A stretch of DNA of 64,000 nucleotides from Flavobacterium hibisci (GCF_020026925.1 NZ_JAIQDW010000001.1:124001-188000); one strand, 5' to 3'; shown: positions 9,612 to 18,287, counted from the first letter of the stretch. Translations and numbers: made by a program. The notes: generated from the letters alone by a model not told the origin.

Positions 9612-9619
9612 CAAAACTA
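9612..9619 (-). promoter_or_regulatory. Possible -7 box of the GH97 gene
   Basis: The minus strand reads TAGTTTTG, an exact TAnnTTTG match about 100 bp before the preferred ATG. There is no clear -33 element. Confidence 0.3.
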
Positions 9620-9959
9620 ATCAATCTCAATAATAAAAAATAATTTAATTTCAATTGCGAATTCTATAAAATATGTTTTTTTCTGGCTTATCCTAAATCC
9701 AAACAGATTCTGGTCTGTTGATGAAAAAATAACTATCATCTGCACATGTAAACCCACTGTAGTTTACAGAGGTAATACCATGCCAGTATTTAACACAAAT
9801 CATGACAAAAACTATCACTTTTTTAAATGTAATTCCTGATTACGCAAAGAACTTTTTTCATTTTGGTTACAAAAGTACTCATTTCAGTTACGGACATTTA
9901 TTGCTATAATATATAACTTTACTCTTTCTAAACGTTGACCAGTATTATAATGTATCATT

Positions 9960-10880
9960 ATGAAAAAAGAAAACAGAAATAATGAAGATTTCGAATCGAT
10001 TACCAATATACACAGAGCATTTGGGCTGCCGGCACCACAACATCCACTGATCAGTATTTTGAATGCGCAAGATCTAAGAGGTTCAAAACGGCCCTCAGGC
10101 GCTCATGTATTGCATTTTTACAAAATTTCATTCAAGACAGCACTGAGCGGAAAGGTGCGTTACGGACAGAGTTTTTACGATTTTGATGAAGGAGGTTTAT
10201 TGTTTGCTTCCCCGAACCAGGTCATCGGAAGTGATGGCGATGCAGATACAGAAGACTTATCCTTTTATACAATGCTGATTCATCCTGATTTTCTGCACGG
10301 TTTTCCTCTGGCCCGTAAAATCAAACAGTATGGTTATTTCAGCTATGGCGCCAATGAAGCGCTGCATCTGTCTGAAAGCGAAAAGACAATTATTCTGTCG
10401 GTCTTTCATATCATCGAACAAGAACTTAATAGCAGGGTTGATGAATTCAGTCAGGAAGTCGTCTTATCACAAATAGAACTACTCTTGAATTATGCCAACA
10501 GGTTCTATAAGCGACAGTTCATTACCCGAAAAATGGTCAGCAATAATACACTTGAGCGCCTGGAAGCTTTGCTTGACGATTATTTTGATAATGAAAAGAC
10601 AGCGAGCCAGGGCATTCTGACAGTACAGTTCCTATCAGAACAGCTTAATGTTTCATCAAGCTACCTTAGTGACATGCTGCGATCCTTGACAGGTATGAAT
10701 GCCCAGCAGCACATTCACAACAAACTTGTAGAAAAAGCTAAAGAAAAGCTGTCGCTGACTTCATTGACTATTGCAGAAATCGCTTTTGACCTTGGCTTTG
10801 AGCATCCGCAGTCTTTCAGTCGTTTTTTCAAGATGAAGGCAAAAGTATCACCGGTTGAATTTAGACAAATGTTTAATTGA
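9960..10880 (+). CDS. AraC-family transcriptional regulator
   Basis: A 306-aa regulator. The N-terminal ~170 residues are a cupin-like ligand-binding half (YGQSFYDFDEGGLLFASPNQV is the typical jelly-roll strand pair). The C-terminal ~100 residues hold two helix-turn-helix motifs: LTVQFLSEQLNVSSSYLSDM and TIAEIAFDLGFEHPQSFSRF, ending in the usual K-x-SPxEFR signature. It is 244 bp upstream of the orphan signal-peptide ORF and the alpha/beta hydrolase on the same strand, separated from them by a terminator. It may control those genes; that is inference from position. The gene uses more G/C-ending codons (CTG, GGC, GCC) than the kinase or SusC genes in the window, suggesting a different origin. 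Confidence 0.92.
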   Translation: MKKENRNNEDFESITNIHRAFGLPAPQHPLISILNAQDLRGSKRPSGAHVLHFYKISFKTALSGKVRYGQSFYDFDEGGLLFASPNQVIGSDGDADTEDLSFYTMLIHPDFLHGFPLARKIKQYGYFSYGANEALHLSESEKTIILSVFHIIEQELNSRVDEFSQEVVLSQIELLLNYANRFYKRQFITRKMVSNNTLERLEALLDDYFDNEKTASQGILTVQFLSEQLNVSSSYLSDMLRSLTGMNAQQHIHNKLVEKAKEKLSLTSLTIAEIAFDLGFEHPQSFSRFFKMKAKVSPVEFRQMFN

Positions 10881-10924
10881 TCATAGTGTACAATTAGGTA
10901 TAGTTCAGTGCATCCAGCATTACC

Positions 10925-10952
10925 AAATACGGCTAAAGGCCGTATTTTTTTT
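10925..10952 (+). terminator. Rho-independent terminator after the AraC gene
   Basis: AAATACGGC (10925-10933) and GCCGTATTT (10939-10947) form a perfect 9-bp stem with loop TAAAG, followed by a T tract. Confidence 0.88.
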
Positions 10953-11124
10953 GCCTGCTGGTGGCCACTTAAATTAATTTTTGTTCCCGATCACATTCAT
11001 ACTTTATACTATTGTTTGGCTGTAATAAAAGAAGATTCATTTCGGTTAGGCATTCCCCCGGTTCAGTTATGATTCAGCACGGTTACTTATAGAACTTTGT
11101 CATGTAATAAAAAATCAGCATTTC

Positions 11125-11250
11125 ATGACAATTTTAATACTTAAATATAAAGCAGTTATCTGGATCGCTGCTTCGTGCCTAATATCTTTTGGCCTCTGTG
11201 CTCAAGAAAAGGTTTCTTCCGTATCCAACAATCAAAATAAAAATTTATAA
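11125..11250 (+). CDS. Orphan signal-peptide ORF (41 aa) before the hydrolase
   Basis: ATG at 11125 opens MTILILKYKAVIWIAASCLI... ending in GLCAQEK, a textbook signal peptide with a CAQ cleavage site, but the frame stops at 11248 after only about 16 mature residues. The stop is 4 bp before the ATG of the alpha/beta hydrolase, which is in another frame and has no signal peptide. The hydrolase frame is open back to at least 11189, so one indel in 11189-11250 would fuse the two. It is either a secreted hydrolase split by a frameshift or a leader peptide coupled to the hydrolase. It probably has no independent function. Confidence 0.5.
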   Translation: MTILILKYKAVIWIAASCLISFGLCAQEKVSSVSNNQNKNL

Positions 11251-11254
11251 TAAG

Positions 11255-12181
11255 ATGAAAAATTCCGAAACTCCTGTAATGTCTTACGGTCCAATTGTAA
11301 TGCCTGTAGCCGACCGTCACGTCGACCTTCAAATGAAAGTAACTGCACCTGCAACAGGTGGTAACCTGCCTGTTCTTATTCTTTCTCATGGTCACGGTCG
11401 ATCAAACTTCCTTTCTTCAATGTACGGATATGGACCAATGGCCGACTTCTTTTCAAAAAATGGATTTGTGGTTATTCAGCCAACCCACCAAAATTCAAAA
11501 TTACTGGCACTTGATGCAAACCTTCCTGAAGCTCCGCTGTTTTGGAGTTCACGCCCAAAGGACATTACATTTATTATTGATAATCTTGACCACATTTTAT
11601 CTACAGTTCCAGGCCTGAGCACTCGTGTCAACAAGGATCAAATAAGTGTGGTTGGACATTCTATGGGAGGGCATACTGTAAGCATGCTGGCCGGAATGGA
11701 GGTTATTCATCCTGATACTGCTAAAAAAGTCAATGCCATTGAAAAACGTTTGAAGGCTTATGTGATGATTGGAGCGCCGGGTGCTCCTGCGGGACTTGTA
11801 GAGTTCGCCAAACAACATTACCCTGTGATGAATAATGCTGATTTCTCAACTATGACCCAGCCTGTGCTTGTAGTAAATGGGGATAAAGATATAAATCCGA
11901 ATTTTTCGGAAGTTGACAACTGGCGCGCTGATGGGTATTATTTAAGCCCCGGACATAATAGCCTGCTTACAGTATATGATGCAGAACATATTTTTGGAGG
12001 AATCTCAGGATACGATTCTAATGAAACGACCGATGAAAGTCCGGAAAGAGTAGAATTCGTGAACCAATGCATTCTTACTTACCTGCGTAGTGCCTTAGAT
12101 TCCAATGATACAAGTTGGGCTGATACTCAAAAGGAACTCAATGATATCCCAGGCGCTAAAGGCCGTATTGATATTAAATAA
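11255..12181 (+). CDS. Alpha/beta hydrolase (chlorophyllase/acetylhydrolase-like)
   Basis: A 308-aa serine hydrolase counted from the ATG at 11255; an in-frame TTG at 11189 is less likely. The oxyanion region is ILSHGHGRS (about residues 42-50), the nucleophile S136 sits in the elbow VVGHSMGGH, an acidic residue candidate follows in VVNGDKDINPN, and the late His in YDAEHIFGG completes the triad. The fold and motif order match small-ester hydrolases of the dienelactone/PAF-acetylhydrolase/chlorophyllase group. The substrate is not deducible. It lacks its own export signal but lies 4 bp after an orphan signal-peptide ORF, and a strong terminator follows. G+C use resembles the AraC gene upstream, so the two may have arrived together. 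Confidence 0.85.
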   Translation: MKNSETPVMSYGPIVMPVADRHVDLQMKVTAPATGGNLPVLILSHGHGRSNFLSSMYGYGPMADFFSKNGFVVIQPTHQNSKLLALDANLPEAPLFWSSRPKDITFIIDNLDHILSTVPGLSTRVNKDQISVVGHSMGGHTVSMLAGMEVIHPDTAKKVNAIEKRLKAYVMIGAPGAPAGLVEFAKQHYPVMNNADFSTMTQPVLVVNGDKDINPNFSEVDNWRADGYYLSPGHNSLLTVYDAEHIFGGISGYDSNETTDESPERVEFVNQCILTYLRSALDSNDTSWADTQKELNDIPGAKGRIDIK

Positions 12182-12230
12182 TGCAGAATGTGAACTACAG
12201 GAAATAGTTTGTAAATGTTTTTAAAAAGAA

Positions 12231-12268
12231 AAAAGAAGCCGACTTAGTTGATCCGGCTTCTTTTTCTA
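12231..12268 (+). terminator. Rho-independent terminator after the hydrolase
   Basis: AAAAGAAGCCG (12231-12241) and CGGCTTCTTTT (12254-12264) form a perfect 11-bp stem with a 12-nt loop, then a T run. Confidence 0.88.
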
Positions 12269-12444
12269 TTACCTCAAGAATTGAAATTGGAGCAATAAAT
12301 TCAGAATTATAATAGAGGATTTTTTAATGAGAAAACACATTGTTTTTATCAACAATTTGACTAAATTTAAGTAACAAACCCTGTTGTACTAATTTTTTAG
12401 ATAGTAAAAGCAGGATTTTTAGATTTACTTATTAAAAAACAATT

Positions 12445-13839
12445 ATGAAAAATACCACTAAAATAATTTTCCCATACGATCAAAACCTTGTAAAAGAATT
12501 GCCCTTAATTGATAAAGGTAACGTTGAAAATATATTGACGACTGCTTACAATTTATTTATTGATCAGCAAAACTGGATTCCTGCTTTTAAAAGAATTGAA
12601 ATATTAGAAAAAGCAGCTTTAATAATGAAGGACAGAAGCGAGGAACTAATTCATATCGCTATCAGTGAAGGTGGAAAACCTTATAAAGACTCAAAAGCAG
12701 AAATACTGAGAGCCATAAAAGGCGTGAAATTAGCAGCAGAACATATATCGCAGATTAAAGGAGAACAAATTCCGATGGGACTTACAGAAGCTTCTGTAAA
12801 CAGAATTGCTTTTACATCAAAAGAACCTATTGGCGTTGTGGCGGCTGTCAGTGCATTTAATCATCCATTAAATTTGGCAGTACATCAAATTGTTACAGCT
12901 GTTGCGGCAGGTTGTCCGGTCATATTTAAACCCGCAAGCAGCACGCCACTATCAGGTCTTGCTTTGGCCGATATTTTGAAAGAAGCTGGTTTACCCGAAG
13001 GATGGCTGCAAGTAGTTTTATGTGACAATGAAACCGCAGAATTGTTAGTTACAAATCCGAGAATTAATTTCCTCACTTTTATTGGTTCAGCGAAAGTCGG
13101 TTGGTCGCTAAAAAGCAAATTGTCTCCGGGAACACGTGCTGCATTAGAACATGGTGGCGCCGCTCCTGTAATTGTAGAAAGGGATGCTGATTTTAGTGAA
13201 ATGATTCCCGATTTGGTAAAAGGGGGCTTTTATCACGCAGGTCAGGTTTGTGTTTCAATCCAGAAGATTTATGTCAATCAGGAAATTGTGGACCATTTTA
13301 TTGACCAGTTTTCTGAAGCAGTCCAAAAATTAATTGTTGGAAATCCTTTTGATGAAAATACAGATGTAGGTTCGCTTATAACACCCAAAGAAGTTAATCG
13401 TGTCGAGGAATGGGTGAATGAAGCAATTGAAGAAGGCGCTAAATTAATAACTGGCGGAAAACGTATTTCTGACACAACATTTCAGCCAACCGTTTTGTTT
13501 AATCCGTCTGAGGATTCAAAAGTATCAAAATATGAAATTTTCGGTCCTGTTGTCTGTATTTATCCTTTCACAAGTAGGGAAGAGGCCATAACAAAAGCAA
13601 ATGCATTAGAAGTTCATTTCCAGGCCGCTATTTTTACAAAAAATATTGATATTGCATTAGATGCTACAAAAAAACTAAACGCTACAGCTGTTATGGTAAA
13701 CGACAATACCGCCTTTAGAGTGGATTGGATGCCGTTTGGCGGAAGAGACGCTTCCGGACTTGGAATGGGCGGAATATCATATACAATAAATGAAATGACA
13801 AGAGAAAAGCTAATGGTATTTAAAAGCAAATCACTCTGA
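12445..13839 (+). CDS. NAD(P)-dependent aldehyde dehydrogenase
   Basis: A 464-aa cytoplasmic member of the ALDH superfamily that oxidises an aldehyde to the acid. Catalytic Cys is C269 in HAGQVCVS, the general-base Glu is E235 in ALEHGG, and the active-site Asn is N139 in SAFNHPLNL. The cofactor region shows FKPASSTPLSG and the glycine turn FIGSAKVG. The usual ELGGK motif reads LEHGGAAP here, which is a natural variant in ALDH groups acting on lactaldehyde, glyceraldehyde-3-phosphate or semialdehydes. The length is normal. It is followed 110 bp later by a luciferase-like monooxygenase that has its own -7 box, so they need not be one operon. The exact substrate is not predictable. Confidence 0.93.
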   Translation: MKNTTKIIFPYDQNLVKELPLIDKGNVENILTTAYNLFIDQQNWIPAFKRIEILEKAALIMKDRSEELIHIAISEGGKPYKDSKAEILRAIKGVKLAAEHISQIKGEQIPMGLTEASVNRIAFTSKEPIGVVAAVSAFNHPLNLAVHQIVTAVAAGCPVIFKPASSTPLSGLALADILKEAGLPEGWLQVVLCDNETAELLVTNPRINFLTFIGSAKVGWSLKSKLSPGTRAALEHGGAAPVIVERDADFSEMIPDLVKGGFYHAGQVCVSIQKIYVNQEIVDHFIDQFSEAVQKLIVGNPFDENTDVGSLITPKEVNRVEEWVNEAIEEGAKLITGGKRISDTTFQPTVLFNPSEDSKVSKYEIFGPVVCIYPFTSREEAITKANALEVHFQAAIFTKNIDIALDATKKLNATAVMVNDNTAFRVDWMPFGGRDASGLGMGGISYTINEMTREKLMVFKSKSL

Positions 13840-13917
13840 TTAAGGATATAAAAGGCAACAGAATTGACCAGGAATACACAAAATTTCGGATTGTATAAAT
13901 TACTGAATTTTGATGCG

Positions 13918-13925
13918 TATATTTG
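13918..13925 (+). promoter_or_regulatory. Bacteroidota -7 box (TATATTTG) of the LLM oxidoreductase
   Basis: An exact TAnnTTTG match 25 bp before the ATG at 13950. A TTG at 13891-13893 could be a loosely spaced -33 element (24 bp gap). Confidence 0.45.
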
Positions 13926-13949
13926 GAATAGTAAAAAATTAAATCATTT

Positions 13950-14972
13950 ATGAAGAATATAGGATTTTTATCATTTGGACATTGGTCAAATAATCCTTCC
14001 TACGGATCTCGTACAGCGGGAGATACACTTCTTCAGTCGATCGATTTAGCTGTAGCGGCAGAAGAATTAGGTATAGATGGGGCTTATTTTCGGGTACATC
14101 ATTTTGCGCAACAGCTAGCTTCTCCTTTTCCTTTACTTTCGGCCATTGGTGCCAAAACCAATAAAATTGAAATAGGAACAGGCGTAATTGATATGAGGTA
14201 TGAAAATCCGTTGTACATGCTGGAGGATGCCGGTGCTGCCGATTTAATATCGGGAGGACGTTTACAATTAGGGATCAGCAGGGGATCACCGGAGCAGGTG
14301 ATAGACGGTTGGCGTTATTTTGGTTATGAACCTAATGAAAATGAAACAGATGCAGACATGGGACGCCAAAAAGCACTACAATTTTTAGAAGGACTTAAAG
14401 GCGAAGGATTTGCAGAACCAAATCCGTATCCAATGTTTCCAAATCCGCCGGGATTGTTGCGTATAGAACCACATTCTGAAGGATTGAGAGAAAGAATCTG
14501 GTGGGGTGCTGCGTCTAACGCAACCGCTGTCTGGGCTGCAGAAAATGGCATGCATTTGCAAAGTTCTACCCTTAAGTACGACGAAAATGGTAAACCTTTT
14601 CATATTCAGCAGGCTGACCAGATACGATTGTACAAAGAAGCCTGGAAAAAAGCCGGACATCAACGTGAACCAAGAGTTTCTGTAAGTCGTTCGATTTTTG
14701 CATTAATGAATGATCAGGATAACTATTATTTTGGTTCGCAAGGAAAAGGAGCTGATAGTTTTGGCTATATTGAACGAGATAAAAGAGCAGTATTTGGAAA
14801 AAGTTATGCTGCGGAACCGGATAAGTTAATAGCAGAGCTGGCTCAGGATGAAGCTATACAGGAAGCAGATACCATTCTTCTGACTATTCCGAACACTTTA
14901 GGTGTCGATTACAATGTACATATTTTGTCATCAATTTTGGAGCACGTTGCACCAGAATTAGGTTGGCGATAA
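13950..14972 (+). CDS. Luciferase-like (LLM class) flavin-dependent oxidoreductase
   Basis: A 340-aa bacterial-luciferase-fold enzyme that uses reduced flavin and O2. Family features are the N-terminal strand IGFLSFGHWSN, VAAEELGIDGAYFRVHHFAQQLASPF (the luciferase-like substrate/flavin face with the HHF motif), IEIGTGVIDMRYENPLYMLE, and GGRLQLGISRGSPEQVIDGW. A substrate cannot be assigned; relatives include alkanal monooxygenase-like and nitrilotriacetate/F420-type proteins. The upstream ALDH might handle an aldehyde linked to this reaction, but separate promoter signals weaken that. A terminator follows directly. Confidence 0.9.
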   Translation: MKNIGFLSFGHWSNNPSYGSRTAGDTLLQSIDLAVAAEELGIDGAYFRVHHFAQQLASPFPLLSAIGAKTNKIEIGTGVIDMRYENPLYMLEDAGAADLISGGRLQLGISRGSPEQVIDGWRYFGYEPNENETDADMGRQKALQFLEGLKGEGFAEPNPYPMFPNPPGLLRIEPHSEGLRERIWWGAASNATAVWAAENGMHLQSSTLKYDENGKPFHIQQADQIRLYKEAWKKAGHQREPRVSVSRSIFALMNDQDNYYFGSQGKGADSFGYIERDKRAVFGKSYAAEPDKLIAELAQDEAIQEADTILLTIPNTLGVDYNVHILSSILEHVAPELGWR

Positions 14973-14992
14973 AATTGTAGAAAACAAACAGA

Positions 14993-15026
14993 AGCCCTCG
15001 CATTTTAACATGGAGGGCTTTTTATT
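14993..15026 (+). terminator. Rho-independent terminator after the LLM oxidoreductase
   Basis: AGCCCTC (14993-14999) pairs with GAGGGCT (15013-15019), followed by TTTTTATTTT. Confidence 0.85.
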
Positions 15027-15207
15027 TTAAACAGACGAAAAATTCCTTTGTGAGAAAATTAAACCATAAAATTTCAAATCGTAAAGACTTGAAATGGGTA
15101 TAAAAAAAGTGATAACCTTAGTTCTTTCCTTAAGTGACATCCAGTTTACAATTTATGAACCTAAATAATAAACCGATTCTAAGCCGAAATTAAAATCAAC
15201 AAAGCCT

Positions 15208-15669
15208 TTATAGATTTATGTTGTGCAGGTTTTTTATTTCTGACATTACAAAAGTGCTCTGCGTACTGCCGATACTTTCGACGGAACCTAATTTATTAAA
15301 GACGAAATTCTGATAATGTTTCATATCCTTTGCGAAAACCTTAAGAATAAAATCATAATCTCCTGAAATATTATAGCATTCTACCACTTCATCAATTTTC
15401 ATAATATCCTCGACAAAGCTGTTGCCGATGTTACGATCATGCTGTTTGAGCTTTATATTGCAAAAAACAATAAATCCATGTCCAAATTTCTCATGGTCAA
15501 TTAAGGCGATGTACTTTTTGATGTAACCATTATTCTCCAGCCTCTTTACACGCTGCAGTACAGGAGTTGGTGACAGATTTACCTGTGCACTAAGTTCCTT
15601 AATAGTAAAACTTGAATTATTTCCTAATATTTTCAGCAAAAGCAGATCGGTAGTATCTAGTTCTTCCAT
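15208..15669 (-). CDS. Lrp/AsnC-family transcriptional regulator
   Basis: A 153-aa regulator. The N-terminal helix-turn-helix is seen in FTIKELSAQVNLSPTPVLQRVKRLE-type sequence (residues about 18-45). The C-terminal RAM (ligand/oligomerisation) domain includes VVECYNISGDYDFILKVFAKDM. Lrp proteins sense amino acids and commonly control the divergent neighbour. Here that is the SBF-type transporter starting 157 bp away, so regulation of that transporter is a reasonable inference. The intergenic stretch holds -7 boxes for both directions and A/T-rich inverted sequences that could be Lrp sites. Confidence 0.93.
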   Translation of the reverse strand: MEELDTTDLLLLKILGNNSSFTIKELSAQVNLSPTPVLQRVKRLENNGYIKKYIALIDHEKFGHGFIVFCNIKLKQHDRNIGNSFVEDIMKIDEVVECYNISGDYDFILKVFAKDMKHYQNFVFNKLGSVESIGSTQSTFVMSEIKNLHNINL

Positions 15670-15692
15670 AGAATAAAAAACTTTTTAAGTTT

Positions 15693-15700
15693 CAAAAATA
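15693..15700 (-). promoter_or_regulatory. Possible -7 box of the Lrp gene
   Basis: The minus strand reads TATTTTTG (TAnnTTTG) 24 bp before the Lrp ATG, a short and plausible leader. There is no clear -33 partner. Confidence 0.35.
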
Positions 15701-15793
15701 CATTTAAAAAAGTAAATAATACTTTTTTTGTCTCATAAAACAGCTGAATTCTCTTAAGTATCAGTATTGGGAAGCTTTTTTAGTTGTATAAGA

Positions 15794-15801
15794 TAACTTT
15801 G
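15794..15801 (+). promoter_or_regulatory. Bacteroidota -7 box (TAACTTTG) of the SBF transporter
   Basis: An exact TAnnTTTG match 25 bp upstream of the TTG start at 15826. Its position supports initiation at that TTG, since the leader would be short. Confidence 0.5.
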
Positions 15802-15825
15802 CGTAGAAAATTAAACTGAATAAAA

Positions 15826-16818
15826 TTGAAGAAGTTGTTAAAAATATTAAGTAAAGCAGGTTTTGACGGTTTTTTATTAATGATTGGCACTATGATTTTG
15901 CTGGCTTATTTTTTACCGAATCCTGGTATGGTCAAAGAACCTGTTTCGTTGGAAGAGATCGCAAATGTAGGCGTGTCGTTGATTTTCTTTTTTTATGGTT
16001 TGAAGTTGAGTGTTGAAAAACTAAAAGCCGGGCTTGCAAACTGGAAAATGCACATTGTGGTTCAGTTAACAACCTTTTTGTTTTTTCCGCTCATCGTTTT
16101 GGCTTTTCGCCCCTTGTTTGTCAACTCCGGATTTGAGCTGCTTTGGCTGGGTGTATTTTTTCTGGCGGCTTTACCGTCAACAGTTTCCTCTTCTGTGGTC
16201 ATGGTTTCCATCGCCAAAGGGAATATTCCCGCTGCCATTTTTAATGCGAGTATTTCAAGTTTGATTGGAGTAGTGGTTACGCCACTGTGGGTTGGGCTGT
16301 TCATCGCTTCTGCAACAGGCGATTTTGATGTCACTGATATCTTCATAAAGCTGATTCTTCAAGTCTTGCTTCCTGTTATTATCGGTATCACCCTCAACTC
16401 CCGCTTTGGCACCATTGCTGAAAAATATAAGAAACAGCTCAAATATTTCGATCAGGGAGTTATTCTCACTATCATTTACACATCTTTTTGTAAATCATTC
16501 TCCGAGCATCTTTTTGAAGGCTTCACTGCCGTCGAACTTGCCGGACTCGCTGCGGGGATGATAGGATTATTTTTTGCTGTATTCTTTTGTGTCGGATTGC
16601 TCAGTCGTTTGTTTGGCTTTTCAGACGAAGATCGTATTACGGTCTTATTTTGTGGCTCTAAAAAGTCATTAGTCCACGGTACCGTAATGTCAAAAGTACT
16701 TTTTCAGCACAGTACCATCACCGGCATCGTATTGTTGCCACTCATGCTTTACCATGCTTTTCAATTGATCGCTGCCAGCATCATCGCTCAGCGAATGGCT
16801 CGACGAAAAGAAGTATAA
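15826..16818 (+). CDS. Bile acid:sodium symporter-like (SBF/YfeH) membrane transporter
   Basis: A 330-aa integral membrane protein with about 9-10 hydrophobic helices from residue 12 to 320. SBF-like family signs are VSLIFFFYGLKLSVEKLK after the second helix, AALPSTVSSSVVMVSIAKGN (the crossing-helix region) and VLFCGSKKSLVHGTVM near the end. The organic-anion substrate of the YfeH branch is unknown; relatives take up bile acids, pantoate or other organic anions with sodium. The start is TTG: KKLLKILSKAG follows directly, a -7 box lies 25 bp upstream, and no in-frame ATG exists before the first helix. Divergent from an Lrp regulator. Base composition looks richer in G+C than nearby genes. Confidence 0.85.
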   Translation: MKKLLKILSKAGFDGFLLMIGTMILLAYFLPNPGMVKEPVSLEEIANVGVSLIFFFYGLKLSVEKLKAGLANWKMHIVVQLTTFLFFPLIVLAFRPLFVNSGFELLWLGVFFLAALPSTVSSSVVMVSIAKGNIPAAIFNASISSLIGVVVTPLWVGLFIASATGDFDVTDIFIKLILQVLLPVIIGITLNSRFGTIAEKYKKQLKYFDQGVILTIIYTSFCKSFSEHLFEGFTAVELAGLAAGMIGLFFAVFFCVGLLSRLFGFSDEDRITVLFCGSKKSLVHGTVMSKVLFQHSTITGIVLLPLMLYHAFQLIAASIIAQRMARRKEV

Positions 16819-16908
16819 TTTTATTTACGGCCAGTGTTCTTTATTAGTCTCAAAAATAGTTAAAACTATGTACTTTAGTGCATTTTCCTTTCAGGTTCTA
16901 AAAATATT

Positions 16909-16969
16909 CACCGCAAATTCGAAAATTATTTTTTACTTTCCAAGTCTTTAAATTTGCGAATTTGCGGTG
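16909..16969. repeat. 13-bp perfect inverted repeat
   Basis: CACCGCAAATTCG (16909-16921) and CGAATTTGCGGTG (16957-16969) are exact reverse complements separated by 35 bp of A/T-rich DNA. It lies between two convergent genes. It could be an extragenic palindrome or part of a termination region; there is no adjacent long T tract. Confidence 0.7.
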
Positions 16970-16989
16970 GATTTTTACTTTTCAGCCTT

Positions 16990-17031
16990 GCAGACTTTAA
17001 GTCTGCCAACCAAACTATGGACTTTAAGTCC
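16990..17031. repeat. Two tandem palindromes sharing GACTTTAAGTC
   Basis: GCAGACTT-T-AAGTCTGC (16990-17006) and GGACTT-T-AAGTCC (17019-17031) both contain the 11-mer GACTTTAAGTC (16993-17003 and 17020-17030), 27 bp apart. They look like two copies of one palindromic site or short extragenic repeats. Confidence 0.65.
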
Positions 17032-17186
17032 GTAGTGGTTTATTCTTTTTGGATAAAGAATTCCGAATGCGGAGGTTAAGCTTGCTGGTACTTTTATTTC
17101 CTGTGTCCACAGAATAGAGATTTCTTGACACTTGATTGAAGTTCTTTGTATGAATATGTTTGAAGAAGCAATAGTCTCTAAAATTA

Positions 17187-17233
17187 TTTGACCGTCTGCA
17201 GAGTCGCTACGCTAAACTCTACAAACGGTCAAA
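17187..17233 (-). terminator. Long-stem terminator of the mesX-mesD operon
   Basis: On the minus strand an 18-bp stem forms between 17216-17233 and 17187-17204, with two G-U pairs and an 11-nt loop. The outer nine pairs, TTTGACCGT/ACGGTCAAA, are perfect. The transcript then runs into an A/U-rich tract. It lies 26 bp past the mesD stop codon. A short rightward frame over this hairpin is not a gene. Confidence 0.7.
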
Positions 17234-17258
17234 CAAGAATCCTATTTATAAATTGGAA

Positions 17259-18287
17259 CTACATCCCAAATTCCTTGCGTATAATTTCTGCTCCTGCGCT
17301 TAAAGCGCTTAATTTACCTCTTGCCACATTTCGGGACAAAGGAGCCATACCGCAGTTTGTCGAAGGATAAAGATTTTCTATAGCTACAAACTCAAGAGTT
17401 TTACGCAGGGTATCAGCAACTTCTTCTGGTGTTTCGATAGTGTTGTTTGCCACATCAATTGCACCGACCATTACTTTTTTGCCGCGAACCAGTTCAATTA
17501 AATTAAAAGGCACGCGCGAGTTATGGCATTCTAATGACACAATATCAATTTTAGATTTTTGAATTTTAGGAAAAATTTCCTCGTATTGACGCCATTCTGA
17601 ACCCAAGGTCTTTTTCCAGTCATTATTAGCTTGTATTCCGTAACCGTAGCAAATATGCACTGCAGTTTCGCACTTTAAACCTTCAATGGCTCTTTCTAAT
17701 GCTGCCATTCCCCAATCGTTTACTTCATCAAAGAACACATTAAATGCCGGTTCATCAAACTGGATAATGTTTACACCTGCATCCTGTAGTTCTCTTGCTT
17801 CTTCATTAAGCAATTTCGCAAATTCCCATGCCAGTTTTTCCCGGCTTTTATAATGGTCATCGTATAAGGTATCTACCATTGTCATCGGACCAGGCAATGC
17901 CCATTTTATTGGTTTATCTGTCAGTTTACGTAAAAATTTAACATCTTCAACAAAAACTGCTTTTTGACGTGCAACTTCACCCACAACAACAGGAACACTT
18001 GCATCGTAACGGTCACGAATTTTTACAATTTTACGATTTTCAAAATCTACACCGCTTAAATGTTCGATAAAAGTGGTTACAAAATGCTGACGCGTCTGCT
18101 CACCATCACTAATTATATCCACGCCCGCCAATTGCTGTTCGTGCAAAGAAATGCGCAAAGCATCTTGTTTTCCTTCAATTAACTGATCCCCTTCTAATTT
18201 CCAGGGTGACCAAAGTTTCTCGGGTGGTGCCAGCCAGGCAGGTTTGGGTAAACTTCCAACAATTGAAGTAGGTACTAATTTATTCAT
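17259..18287 (-). CDS. mesD: MesD-type core methionine synthase (MetE C-terminal-like)
   Basis: A 342-aa homologue of only the catalytic C-terminal half of cobalamin-independent methionine synthase. The barrel opens with VPTSIVGSLPKPAWL. Metal-ligand motifs are visible: FDEPAFNV, HICYGYG (His/Cys), LECHNS (Glu) and the late Cys in TNCGMAPLSR. The adjacent, co-directional DUF1852 gene identifies it with the MesD family, in which MesD needs MesX and O2 and does not use 5-methyl-THF. Two near-identical start contexts lie in tandem (ATG at 18311 and at 18287); the inner Met begins right at conserved sequence and is preferred. It makes methionine from homocysteine; the methyl donor of this family is not established here. 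It ends at a long-stem terminator. Confidence 0.82.
   Translation of the reverse strand: MNKLVPTSIVGSLPKPAWLAPPEKLWSPWKLEGDQLIEGKQDALRISLHEQQLAGVDIISDGEQTRQHFVTTFIEHLSGVDFENRKIVKIRDRYDASVPVVVGEVARQKAVFVEDVKFLRKLTDKPIKWALPGPMTMVDTLYDDHYKSREKLAWEFAKLLNEEARELQDAGVNIIQFDEPAFNVFFDEVNDWGMAALERAIEGLKCETAVHICYGYGIQANNDWKKTLGSEWRQYEEIFPKIQKSKIDIVSLECHNSRVPFNLIELVRGKKVMVGAIDVANNTIETPEEVADTLRKTLEFVAIENLYPSTNCGMAPLSRNVARGKLSALSAGAEIIRKEFGM

Noticed and set aside
17188..17370. Short rightward open frame
   Set aside because: It begins inside the mes terminator stem and runs antisense into the end of mesD; the translation has no protein character.
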